This document shows, piece by piece, positions 21,214 to 32,819 of a stretch of 64,000 nt of DNA; within the stretch, counting starts at the first letter, position 1, and every line of letters begins with the position of its first letter. The notes below the pieces were generated by a model, which did no database searches, was not told the origin of the DNA, and saw only the letters and a program-made list of their open reading frames with translations. The stretch comes from Raphanus sativus (Eukaryota > Streptophyta > Magnoliopsida > Brassicales > Brassicaceae), in NCBI RefSeq assembly GCF_000801105.2, contig NC_079518.1:13400106-13464105 (forward strand), given 5' to 3'. The translations under genes and the position numbers were made by a program.

Positions 21214-23519
21214 AATCCACCGAACTACCGATAGATTTTAAAATAGTGACCAAAAATGTATTTTGTTATGAAAAGTCGGAAACAGATGCTTACCGCCTCT
21301 CAAAGTATTATTCACCATATTTTCTTCATCAATTTCTTTAATTACTCTCTATTTATGTAAGTGTTTCCTTTGACACCATGAAGCAAAAGCTTGGTGACCA
21401 CCACGGTGGAGAAGTAAAGGCAACCAATAATCTCTTCTTAACAATTGATGCTCCTCCTGCCTCGACCTTCTAATCATATATTAATTTCCCACTTTTTCTT
21501 ATTCCTCCGTCAAAGATATATGAGATGAAAATATGGCTATATGTTTGTTAGACTTATGCAAACCGAGCATAAGAAAAATATGTTAGCAGTCTCACTACAC
21601 AAAATATGCAAATCGTTAAACTAAAGATAGATTGGAATGATCGGCCTTGTTTGCATTTGCCATTCACATTTGGTGTGATGGGTCCAACACATTTTGTTAT
21701 CTCTCTTCTTATGAGAAATACTATATGATGTAGGAATTTTAGTTGCATCTGCTTATGTTTTGCATTGATCATTCTATATATCACTACAAGATGATTTTTC
21801 TGTGCTCGTGCACAGCTATAAATATCAACGAAATAAATATATCATAATAATTGATTACATTTTTATTTTAAATTTTAAATTGTTTTATGATTTCTATTTA
21901 TTATTTTGTATAATAATATTTTTAATTAAATTAGACATGTGATTTTAGATATACAGTGTCTAGTCAGTTAAATTATTATTTGGGTATATTATATAGCATC
22001 TACTTTTTGTTGTTATTACTATAATTATTCTTATAATTAGATTATTTATTTGGGTGTAAAATATTGGATTGGCCCATTTATTCATTTTATTGGTATATTG
22101 ACTTAGTTATATTTCTTTAATTGAAATACATATATTTTTATTCTAACTAAACCGAATGAGATCAGTTTTATTCGATGCACGAGTTTGGTTCTTCATCTAC
22201 GATATGTAAATATATTTTCATTTTTTTTATTTGATGTTGATTTAAAATACAATAAGAAAAAAACTAAAGTGATGAGTAGAAAGCTGCATAGAAGAACATA
22301 ACCAATATAGTTTCGAAAGTTAATAAACAGATTTCAATATTTAGAATATAATTAAAATATTTGTAAATTTTAAGTCATTTATATATTTTTATGTATAAAT
22401 GATAAATTGAAAACTATTTTAATAATTTTAAACACAGGAATGCAGGTTATCAGGTATTCTTATTAAGGAGACATTGGATAGTACAAATATAAATTAAAAC
22501 TTAAAATCAAACTAAAGATTACACAAAAGAAGTTTTGATAATGAACAAGTATAATATCAATAGTTCGCTAAAAATATTGATTTATAATATTTAAAAATAT
22601 GTCTGTAATTATTTGATTGAAATAGACTTATAATAAAAGTTTAGTTTCATTTTCTAATAAATGTTATCTTGCTTAAGATTAATTTTTAAAATATATTATT
22701 TAATATTTAAAATAAATTCCCAAAAAAATTCTGTGAATTTTTTAAGAAAATATTTTATATTAATTTACTTCCTAAAAATAAATACCCAGTTTTTTTTGTT
22801 AAATTCTGTTTGAGAAATAATGGTATATAATAAAAAAATAATATAATTATTAAAATTTAAAGATATTTTTAATTATGTACTTTGATAAAAATAAAAAAAT
22901 TGTTAATCTAATTTAATATTTGTATAAAATTATCATGAAAAACAATTGTAAAACACTCAGTAATGTTAGTTTTAAAGTACGTTTAGTTCATTAAATAAAA
23001 TTCAGTTTATGTTATGTTATCTAAGTTAGTTTTGATCATCTGAGAATATCGCTTGATATATATATATTATGATATTTAAGATTATGTTTTAAAAGGAATA
23101 TATATTCTAATATTAAGATTTTTTTTGAACTTCCCTAACTTTTCAATAATATATTATTAATATTCTAATAATATATAAATTAGTTCAATAATGAGCATTA
23201 GAATATTTTTTCCACAAATGATCAACTAATGCATTTCGTAATGAAAAATGAGCTTCTTTCTTTGATATTCCTAAATCGAGCAATTTTTTTTTGAAATCAG
23301 ACATTTTCATCTTCTGCAGTTTCGACATCTGGAAGTGGAGTTTCTCTTACAACTTCGATTTGCCAGATTATTAAATCACTTATTTTATGTTATTTTTATT
23401 TTATATTATTTATGTTTGTAATTATGTTATGCATTTTGTATTAAATTATTAAAATATTAAAATATCTTGTTTTTATGTTATTTTAAAATATTGTTTAAGT
23501 AAGAAATAAAAAGATTAAA
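21214..23519. other. AT-rich intergenic stretch
   Basis: Very AT-rich with no convincing gene. A 32-codon open frame at 21378-21473 is listed separately. The region otherwise consists of homopolymer-rich filler. Confidence 0.4.
21378..21473 (+). CDS. Possible small peptide or gene remnant (low confidence)
   Basis: A 31-codon frame begins MKQKLGDHHGGEVKATNN and ends PPASTF before TAA. It stands out because its base composition is much less AT-rich than its surroundings and it lies where several Arabidopsis loci are missing. It could be the end of a lost gene. I do not recognise it and see no domain. Confidence 0.15.
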   Translation: MKQKLGDHHGGEVKATNNLFLTIDAPPASTF

Positions 23520-23744
23520 AGTTTAAAGGACCATTTCATAAATAAAAAAAGTTCAACTCCAAAATGGAGTAATGTGTAAGATTACTCTATAAATGGAGTA
23601 ATCTTAGCCATTACTCCATTTTGGAGTTGAAAATAAAGTGGGGTTGGAGACATTTTGGAGTTGAAAATAAAGTGGGGTTGGAGAAGATTTTACTCCAAAA
23701 TAATGTTTGGAGTAGAAAATGGAGTAGGGTTGGAGATGCCCTAA
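23520..23744. mobile_element. MITE-like element with internal tandem repeat
   Basis: The right end, GGTTGGAGATGCCCTAAG, is typical of crucifer MITE termini. The left end is uncertain (near 23520). The inside is made of ACTCCAAAATGGAGTAAT-like inverted words and two perfect 34-bp direct copies (23617-23650, 23651-23684). No ORF. Confidence 0.5.
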
Positions 23745-24089
23745 GACACAAACTAATATTGAAAACAAGAATGAAAGATATGAAACTGTTTACATTTTTA
23801 CATTTTCCCATATTGTTTATTGAGTCAGTCACCACATTATAAAGTAAATAGAAATTAAGTTTATGATCAACTCGTAAATATTAAGCATCACATATAAAAA
23901 TAAAAGTTTAAGTCTCACCATGTTGGTCCGTAAACTATCTCTTTTTCCAGAAGGACAAATGAACAATCATATTTACGGTTAATTTGTCCAACCCAAATAT
24001 TAAAAAAAAAATTAAATGATGACACTATATATAAATTCAGAATATAGAACAACATGAGAATTATTAAGGAAAGAGGACAACTATATCTA

Positions 24090-24572
24090 GGCTGGGACTT
24101 ATTATCCGAGATCCGGATTCGATATAAGATCCGTTCTGGATGCGCTCGAAATTAGGATATTCGGGGACGTTCGGATCCGAATCCGGATAGTAAAATCAAG
24201 GATTCGTCAAAACCAAATCCAAATCCGAATATCATAATTTTAGGTCTAGATATTTGGATCCGGATCCGTATTTATAAAATATATGAACTTTTTAATTTTA
24301 TTAATAATTATATTGATATATTAATATTTATTCATAAAACTAGTTTAATAATTCTATATTTTAATTTCTAAATATTATATTTATATTTATAAACTTTGTA
24401 TAAATATTTTATTATGTTATGTTAAAATTTTCATATTTTAAAATTCATATTTTTATTTTATTAACTATTTTTCGAATCCGGATATAAATATTAAATCCAC
24501 GGATCCAACGAATTTGAATCCGGATCTGAATACCTCAAATTTCTTGGATATCTGGATCTGTTCCATCCCTAA
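24090..24572. repeat. Degenerate inverted-repeat element rich in ATCCGGAT words
   Basis: The left part (24090-24260) and right part (24470-24572) both carry GATCCGGATTCG-like words in opposite orientation, around an AT-rich centre. The ends CTGGGAC... and ...CCATCCCTAAC are imperfectly inverted. This looks like an old non-autonomous DNA element. The class is uncertain. Confidence 0.4.
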
Positions 24573-24953
24573 CTATATCTAACCACGACACATTACAGAA
24601 TGTTGTATTTCTTTGCCTTATACTGCAAATTACTGCTGATCTGAAATACTAAACACATTTGCTAATATTTTTATTTCTTTTTTCTTTTATATACAAAATC
24701 CATTTTCCTGATATTGAAAAACTAATTTTTTTTATTAATTTCTAAGAACTTTGTATTATTTTCTATTTCAACAGACGATTCTAATCTCTTTTATTTTTCA
24801 CTTGTCTAAATATTTACTTCAACATTGATCTTAATTCTGTTGGACTAAAAAAGTTACACCATACTGAATTGGTTTACTAAATTTGATACATTTTGGGATG
24901 GTTTAGTGTCCGGTCATTGTAAACTTCGTAATACAAAAAGATGGAAAACAGTT

Positions 24954-25249
24954 TAAGAGCATCTCTAATTCATTACTATTTTCATTTCTAATAGCATTTA
25001 AAAGTGAAATTATTCCAACTCACCTCTATTTTTTTCTCTATAATAGAGATCTCTATTTTTTCCTCTGTTTATAGGGGAAGAAATAGCATTATTCGATTTT
25101 CTACTCTATAAAATAGATATTGTTATTTTAGAGAAATACGTTAGAACATATACAATTCTATTATAGAGTTTCTCTATTTTATTTTTTTTGTAGAAAGAAT
25201 TTCTTTATTTTAGAGGTGAAAATAACAAAATACATTGGAGATGGTCTAA
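24954..25249. mobile_element. MITE, same family as 30059-30327
   Basis: It starts TTAAGAGCATCTCTAA and ends CATTGGAGATGGTCTAA, a terminal inverted repeat. The interior of CTCTATTTT/AATAGAG words aligns with the copy at 30059-30327 over most of its length. About 295 bp, non-coding. Confidence 0.7.
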
Positions 25250-26020
25250 GAGGATTGTGCTGATTTCTGCCATTGATGTTGTTGTTGAGATCATTTGCAA
25301 GTTCGTCGGAGAGAAATTCTTCGTTCTAGTGAATTGCTGGACCACGTTTGGTTCTAGTGAATAGTTTTTTTTTTTTCATATCGGAGGTCACTGGGTTGAC
25401 GGACCATTGTGGTATGCATTCTGTTTCTTGTCTTCTCTCTCATATGCTGATTCCGTTTTTCAAATGGTTCTCTTCTCAAGAAAGTTAAAAGAGAAAGCAA
25501 AGTCTCACCTTCCACACCAATTGCTCTCCAACACAATGTCCCATGAGAATTAATAAAACGTTTATAGATTTTGAAATTTTCAAACATTAAATTTTAAACA
25601 GACAAAATACTTTTCAAACTATAGAAACGAGCGAATATAAAGGCAAGGAATCTCATTACTTATTTTGTTATTCCAGATGCATGTATGCACCTAACCAAAC
25701 CAAATTTACAACCAAAAACTAATTTTGTTTTATTCCCACTTTTACCCCCTTCAAAGCCCTATATTTACCTTTCTACCCTTTATGCATCACATAAATATAC
25801 AAAGCACATTACATATTCACAGACTTTTACCATTAGTACGACAAAACCTATATGGCCTTTTCTTCACCTAACACAGACGAAAGACCATACCTTGGTATAT
25901 AAAAAGATAAGAGACAAAGGCTTCTGTCTTAGCTAAACCTTTGTGTGTAATCTTATAGATCAAGAAACTGGTGAATGAGCTTCTGTATTGGCTTTTTAAC
26001 ACTTTTGCATCTTCTGTCTT
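25250..26020. other. Intergenic, 3' side of the PLATZ gene
   Basis: No gene recognised. The last bases before 26021 are the 3' UTR side of the PLATZ gene, which is transcribed leftward. Confidence 0.4.
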
Positions 26021-27476
26021 TTATCCCATTGGAGACCGGTGAGGGATTCCCTTTCTTCGCTTGGCGATTCTGCAATGACTAGATGCAGTAAGTGGAGGTG
26101 TTGATGGGCCGAAACTCTGAATGTTCTTCCCAATTCCAATGCTGCTACTTGAATCATCTGATTCCACCACAAGGTTCTTCCTTCCCTTTTCATATCCTCT
26201 AGAAGATCCAGCAATCTTGGTTGCATTTCCCAAAACACACATAAAAATTAAAGTTTATCAGAGAATGATAATGAGAAAGAAATGAACTAGACTAATCTGA
26301 CCTATATCAAAAGTTTTGTTCTTTTTCTGGACAAGACTAAACAAGAAAAACTAATGCTTGGAAACGTTAGGTGAAACAGTAAATAATAAACCAAATTTGA
26401 AGATGACCCATTCCAAAAAGTTTTCATCTTTTCACTCAAAAAGGCAATGAAATGGTTGGTGAAACTGTTAAAATGTTACCCAGAAGTTTCTTGTTTTAGA
26501 AACAAGTGTGTACTCTATACCTAAATTTCTTCTTTTTGACTTTAACAAAAATGAAAAAGATGAAAAAGTACCTTGCAGCCGAGAGAGCAGAAGCGGAAGC
26601 TATCATCGACGAGGCTACGATAGCAAACCTTGCAGGTATTGGTCACACCTTTCCCTGGCCTAGGCTGTGGCCTCTCGTTCAAGAAGATGACTTTAGCACT
26701 ATTGATCACATAAGTTTGGATCCCTGATATATCAATATGCTTCTGTATCTCATTCACCCTTATAACATCATGATATGAAGACCTCCTTATCTGCCAAAAC
26801 CAATCAGGACATATTCAAAACCTCAACAAAGAAAAACATTTTTCTTTTTAAAAAAATAAATAATTTGAATTATCACAAAAGCGTACCTGAATGGTGTGAT
26901 GATTCTTGTGATGGGCAAGACAGAGAGAGCAAAGCGGACCGTTGGTACAGTCTAAGCAGTACATATTGCATTCACTCTTGTGAGAGTCTACATGAAACTT
27001 GCAATGACCAAAAAATTTCTCTTGAAGCAGAGGTTTCAGCCATGGCGGCTGCCTGTTATCTTCCTCCTCCGGTCCACCAGCTCCCTACACCAATACCAAT
27101 ATTCAATTTTGATTATTTATTTCAAAAAAAAAATTACATAACTGTTTGGTTTATATTTAAACATATCTCTGTTTTCAACATCTCTCTTAAGCAGAGCACT
27201 TAACCGATGAACCATTTAACAGTTTATTTTTTCTAAAAGGCGATTACTTTTAGCCATTTTCAAATAAAAATCACAAAACCCAGACAAAATATTGAAATAA
27301 ATGAGAAACTTACTAAACCTAAAAAGACAAAACATTGCACATTTGGAGAACAGAGAGAAGATAAACACGAGGTGGCAATATAAAACTAGAAAGAGGGTTT
27401 TGTTTAAAAGTACCATGATTCTTCTGTTCTTAGTCTTGATTTCTCGGATGGTATTCTCCTGATCCTCGATCGCCAT
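26021..27476 (-). CDS. PLATZ zinc-dependent DNA-binding protein (At4g17900-like)
   Basis: Four exons on the minus strand: 27476-27414, 27084-26887, 26790-26572, 26215-26021. All have GT-AG borders and the product is 224 residues. PLATZ proteins are plant-specific zinc proteins that bind A/T-rich DNA and repress transcription in the nucleus. Visible: N-terminus [36 protein letters not shown]; the first zinc motif CKFH-x11-CLDC-x4-CSLC-x3-[25 protein letters not shown]; the second zinc cluster [20 protein letters not shown]; and a Ser-rich basic C-terminus ([11 protein letters not shown]). I placed the last acceptor at 26216, giving CK-IAGSSRG as in family members. Neighbouring UBP20 is the same pairing as in Arabidopsis. 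No damage seen. Confidence 0.93.
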
Positions 27477-28060
27477 TTTCGTTAAGAAACCTAAAAGACA
27501 AAGTCTTTTTCGAGTGAAGCTTCGAACTTTTTCTATATATATATATAGAGAGAGAGAGAGAGAAAGTGAGGAGTTTTGTTGCAGAGAAGGTTTTAGAGAG
27601 AGAGAGAGAAGAATGAGGAAGGAGAGAAGACAGTCTCTCTCTTATCTTAGCAAAGTCGACCAACCAAAACCTCCTTCGCCTTTCCTTCTTGTTTTCAATT
27701 ATCTATTTTCTTAAAAGCTAATATATTATAATTACTTTTAAAATTATGCCAATATGAAAAAAGAAGAAAAGTATGCCAATATGAGGAAAAGTATTTTCCC
27801 ATATCCTTTATGATATTATCTTGAACATAACAATATTACTAAGAATATCTTACAATGATATACCCAACTAAGATTTTAAGTTCTATATAACTATTAAAGG
27901 ATATTTTGGTTGTCAGGATCATTTTCAGAGACCACTGTATTTTAAAATTTATTTTTCGTACTTTGTTATGTATTTTTGTATTTTTGAAATATGCTCGTCA
28001 TAATATGAGACTTATCTTCATATATTCCTTTCCGTTACATAGCCTTACAGCACATCACTA
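27477..28060. promoter_or_regulatory. Upstream region of the PLATZ gene with AT and AG microsatellites
   Basis: Immediately upstream of the start are a TA run (about 27534-27547) and AG runs (27548-27562 and 27596-27609). On the gene strand they read as CT-rich sequence, common in plant 5' UTRs. The rest is AT-rich with no gene. Confidence 0.5.
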
Positions 28061-29132
28061 TCTATCTTATTAAAACAGGAACATTACAAGTGGATTTTTA
28101 AAAGTGGACCTCATATATTTAAATTAAATGTTTCATTATTTATATATAATACGTACTATAGTCTAACTTTGAATTTATATATTTCCTTAAATACAGTTCT
28201 TCTTTTTGTCCATATTCCATATATGATTTTTACATTTATTAAATGTCGATTTAAATAAGATATATAATAAGAATACTAAAAATATTAATCGTTCTATAAT
28301 TACCCTATACAATTCATTTTAAATTGATCAGTATACTTTCATTGGCCATATTAATTATATTAGTACGAATAACATTAGGTAGATAAGTCATAAACACATA
28401 CATAAAGATATGACTATTCTTATAACTACGTTGGGCCTAATCTACTTTCTAAAACAAATAACACATAGCTTCATATATTGTATAGAATATAGTAATATTG
28501 TATAGTATTATACTTATACAATAATACTAAAAACAAACCAAACTGAAATATAATATATATCGAAAATGCTTTGAACCATTACACACAAAATATATTAGAC
28601 CTCGGAGATAAAATTCACTTTGAAATTACATAATAATTATTTTAAAAAATTAAATTTTGTAATGTACAAAAAACATAAGTTTTATATAAAATTTGTGTTA
28701 CAATAAAAAGACACAACTCGCGCTTGCAAAATGTTATTTTTACATACGAAAGACATTTTTGATATTGTTCTTTAAACACAAAATTGAATTATACAAACTC
28801 AATACCACATAAAACTAAACAATATAGAATACATTTTAAAAATAAAACCCGTGCGGGTGTGCATATGTTTATATACTATATAAATATATTATGTTATGCA
28901 TATTTTCATATAAATAATACCCCAATGTAAGTTTTGTATGATAAATGTTGAAAATACAAAATATATAGCACTATATATTTTAAATAATACAGAAAAAATC
29001 TACTTTACGTTATCATAAAATTTAAAAATCAAATTTAGTAATTAAACAAATTGCTTATTTAAATACATTAGTACAACATTTAGTAGATAAAAACAAAATG
29101 ACTCCCGCTCGGTAGAGCGGGTAATGATCTAG
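28061..29132 (+). mobile_element. Non-autonomous Helitron
   Basis: It begins TCTATCTTATTAAAACAGG at 28061, after an A, and ends CTAG at 29129-29132, before a T. A 7-bp-stem hairpin (CCCGCTC...GAGCGGG, 29104-29121) lies 7 nt inside the 3' end. The length is 1,072 bp and there is no Rep/helicase ORF. An internal hairpin (ACCCGTGCGGGT, about 28848) resembles a second 3' end, suggesting a composite origin. Confidence 0.85.
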
Positions 29133-30058
29133 TTGTTGGTTATACATTAAGCATTTATGTATGAAATAAGAAATTTCCTTTCGTTATTAATATGGACTTA
29201 GAAAAAAAGTTATTTGGGAAAGTTAGTGTTTTCATGTCAAATATTAGCCAAGTGGAGAAAACTATTGCTCCATTATTGTAGCTTGACATCTCATCTCTAT
29301 CCTTTACAATCCCATTATACTTTGTTTTTTTTAAATCCCATATTTTTCTTTCTCCTTCTATCAGGTGGTCTCTCATTTGTATCTTTAAATACCTGAATAT
29401 AAAATATGTGTAATGTTGACAAAAAAATATATGTGATATATTTTTACATTTAATAGTTTAATTTGTTTAAACAATTAATCCATCTCAGTACACAACCAAC
29501 TAACGAAAACTCTTTTCGTGTCAAAAGTATTTTTAATATAACATCAGTGATATATTCACTTTGATCCGAAAATAGTCAAATAGCATAACAGTTGGGAAAA
29601 ACAGAGTTTATAAGATAACAAAAATTACAAATAATTTCGGAATTATGTTATTTTTAAATTAGTGTATCTGCATAAGAATGAGTTGGAACGAGTGTGAATC
29701 GCACTTTACTTCGCTGTTATATTATTGGTGTTTATGTTTTTATAATAAGAAGATGGATTATATAATTAGATTCCATTGGTTTAGCTTTTGTAGCGAGCAA
29801 TAAGCGGCTCATCAATTGGACATATTAACCTAATGCATGTGTACTTGTTTATAACATTTTAATATGGTTAATTTATAAAGAGGAGATTAATGCAGAAATT
29901 TAGGTCAAAAGATGGGTGATTATATAATAACACACTCGTTTGTTTAGTAGTGCTTTCGTTTGGTTGTTGTTCCCATTTAATTAGGTACATAAACATAGCA
30001 AAGTCAGTACTAACTATTCCAGTATACATCACTTGAAAAGGAAATCCTATTTTGATTA
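29133..30058. other. AT-rich intergenic stretch
   Basis: No gene, RNA or clear repeat recognised. Confidence 0.4.
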
Positions 30059-30327
30059 TAAGAGCATTTCCAACTCATTGCTATTTTCACTTCTACAATA
30101 GCATTTAGAGATGAAATTGCTCCAACCCACCTCTATTTCTTCCTCTATAATAGAATTATATATTTTTTTCTCTATTTATAGAGGAAGAAATAGCATCCCT
30201 CTATTCTTTTACTCTATATTTTAGAGATTGCTATTTTAGAGGAATACATTGGAGCATATCTCACCTCTATGATAGAGTTCTCCTATTTTAAAGGTGAAAA
30301 TAGCAAAATACATTGGAGATGGTCTAA
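30059..30327. mobile_element. MITE, same family as 24954-25249
   Basis: The ends AGAGCATTTCCAA and TTGGAGATGGTCTAA form the inverted termini. The interior aligns with the 24954-25249 copy (for example GGAAGAAATAGCAT and AATACATTGGAG). About 270 bp, non-coding. Confidence 0.75.
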
Positions 30328-31361
30328 CAAAATCATATCGAGACATAACCTATTTTGTTTTATATACCAAAACTTGTTTTGAATCGTTGTCATGCCTCGT
30401 CTGATATGAAAGCACAGTGTTTTGATAAATCAATATGTTAAAAAAAAAAAGATAAATCAATATGTTCCCTAAACGTAAAATCATATTTGAATCTCTGACG
30501 AACAAGTTTCTCTTCTTACATATTAACTAACCACAGTTTTTTGTTCTACTAAAATTCGATAGGTAAAACCTAGAATTATTTATCTAAACTGGTGAATTCT
30601 TATTATTGTTATAAGAATATAAGATTCACTAATTTTGTTGTTAATTAGACCACCATGTTTCATGCGGATATATAATTTGCTGGCCCGATGATAAATCATT
30701 GTTGCAACTTATGATACCTGTAGTCTCTGACTTTAACAATGACTATAATGTAGTATATAATAAGATAAAGACGACAAGGAAATAAAGCAAAGGAAACATA
30801 TACTATGCACTGTATCGACGACATATGATAATAACAGCTTAATTTATATTCATTTGTCATGCATGATGGTAGATGGAGGGAGATGCCAAATTTTCTTTTT
30901 CAATAGAAAAGTTTGAAAAATGAAACTATTTGGTATGAGCGATAATTTTTCATTGATAGATTATCTTCTTGTGATATCTGGAATAAAACGTATGCAGTCT
31001 TAAAATATGTCTAGTGTAAATTTTTCTCTAAATAAGAACGCAGACATCTTATTTACGTTTTGTTGTCCGTTGACTTTTGAAAAAGGACGAACGCCACTTG
31101 ACTTTCACATTTTGTAAATAAGAACGCAGTTCACATTTTTTTCATAAATAATTTTTGTTTTTAAAAATACTTGTTTTCGATGCTCACATATTATCTATTT
31201 ACTGTTTTCCTATTTCTATTCCTAAGTATTATGTCCCCTTATACACATAATTTCAACACAATGTGAACTCTGATATAAATGAATTCTTTTAAACTTTTTT
31301 ATTTGTATTTGAAAGATTAATGTTTTACAAATTCATTAATGTATTTTGTTCTAATACTTAA
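30328..31361. other. AT-rich intergenic stretch
   Basis: No gene recognised. The final 80 bases (31280-31361) recur at 32054-32129 and belong to the tandem Helitron structure that follows. Confidence 0.4.
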
Positions 31362-32053
31362 CTAGAATTTGATATGCAGTTCAGCGCGAATATTTGATTT
31401 AACTTTTGTTCAACGTAAATTTATAAACCATTGTTTTTATAAAAAATCTCATGTATATTTTTTTATGTTTTTAATTTACATATAGAGTAGGTTATATAAT
31501 TTTATAATATAGATGTTTAATAATAGTTTTTTTATTTATACAAAATATTACATTAAAAATTGTATTTTGCTGCAATTTAGTGTCATTGTACTATTCATAT
31601 ATTAACATGTTATTTTGTTAATTTATTTAAAATGAAAAAACATATTAAAATTTTTAATTTTTTGCACTAGTTTTTTATGAATTATTAATTTTATGATATT
31701 TTATTTTCTTGAAAATGGAACTCTCGAAATTTTTATATTTGATTAAAGTAAATAAGGTAATACTATATCTTTTATATAATATGTACTATTTATTTCAGTT
31801 TGTTTTTTTTTACCACAAAAAACAACAACCTGTGTAAATAATTAATTTAAATTGATTTTCAATAGAGTGGCAGAATCTGTAAATAAAAAGAAATACAAAA
31901 AGAAAATACTTAATTTATTACAAATGCAATGGCTAAATATGTAATAAAAAGAAATACTTAATCTGCTATCCGTGTTTCCAAACAATTCTCATTTATCTTG
32001 TTATCTATGTTTCCGAATAGTACCAAAAGATACTTCAGTTTTAATAATATAGA
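31362..32053 (-). mobile_element. Helitron, left member of a tandem pair
   Basis: On the minus strand it starts TCTATATTATTAAAACTG at 32053 and ends CTAG at 31362. The bases outside are A and T, as expected. 692 bp, AT-rich, no ORF. The right neighbour aligns with it along its whole length. Confidence 0.7.
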
Positions 32054-32129
32054 TTCTTTTAAACTTTTATTTATATTTGAAATATTAATATTTTACAAAT
32101 TCATTAATGTGTTTTCTTTTAATTCTTAA

Positions 32130-32819
32130 CTAGAACTTAATATGCGCTCCCCGCACGAATATTTAATTTAATTTGTGTTCAATGTAAACTCATAAACCGT
32201 TGATTTTATAAAAAATCTCATGTATACTTTTTATGTTTTTTTAAAAAAATTTACATATATAGTAGGTTATATAATTTTATAATATAGATGTTTGATAATA
32301 GTTTTTTATTTGTACATAATATTATATTATGTTTTATATTTTGATAAAATTTGGTGTAATTGTACTATTCATATATTAACATGTTATTTTTAATTTATAT
32401 AAAATGAAACAAAATATTAAATTTTTAATCTTTTGCAAGTAATTTTCTATGAACTATTATTAATTATATGATAGTTTGTTGTCTTGAAAATAGAACTCTC
32501 GAAAGTTTTATATTTGGCTAAACTAAATAAGGTAATACTAATGTATACTATATATTTCAGTTTATGTTTTTATTTTCACCACAAATAAACAACAACAAGT
32601 GTAATTAATTAATTTAAATTGATCTTAAACAGTGATAAAATCTGTAAATAAAAATAAATACAAAAATGAAGTACTTAATTTATTGTAAATGCAATGATTA
32701 AATGTGTAAATAAAAAGAAGTACTTAATCTGCTATTCGTTTTTCCAAACAATACTCATTTATCTTGTTATCTATGTTCCCAGACAGTATCAAAAGATACT
32801 TCAATTTTAATAATATAGA
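32130..32819 (-). mobile_element. Helitron, right member of a tandem pair
   Basis: On the minus strand it starts TCTATATTATTAAAATTG at 32819 and ends CTAG at 32130, next to a short hairpin (TGCGGGGAGCGCA). 690 bp. It is the same element as 31362-32053, and the roughly 76-80 bp to its left is also shared, giving a repeat period of 768 bp. Confidence 0.7.

Noticed and set aside
23617..23684. CRISPR-like direct repeats
   Set aside because: The copies touch with no spacers, lie in a eukaryotic MITE and number only two.
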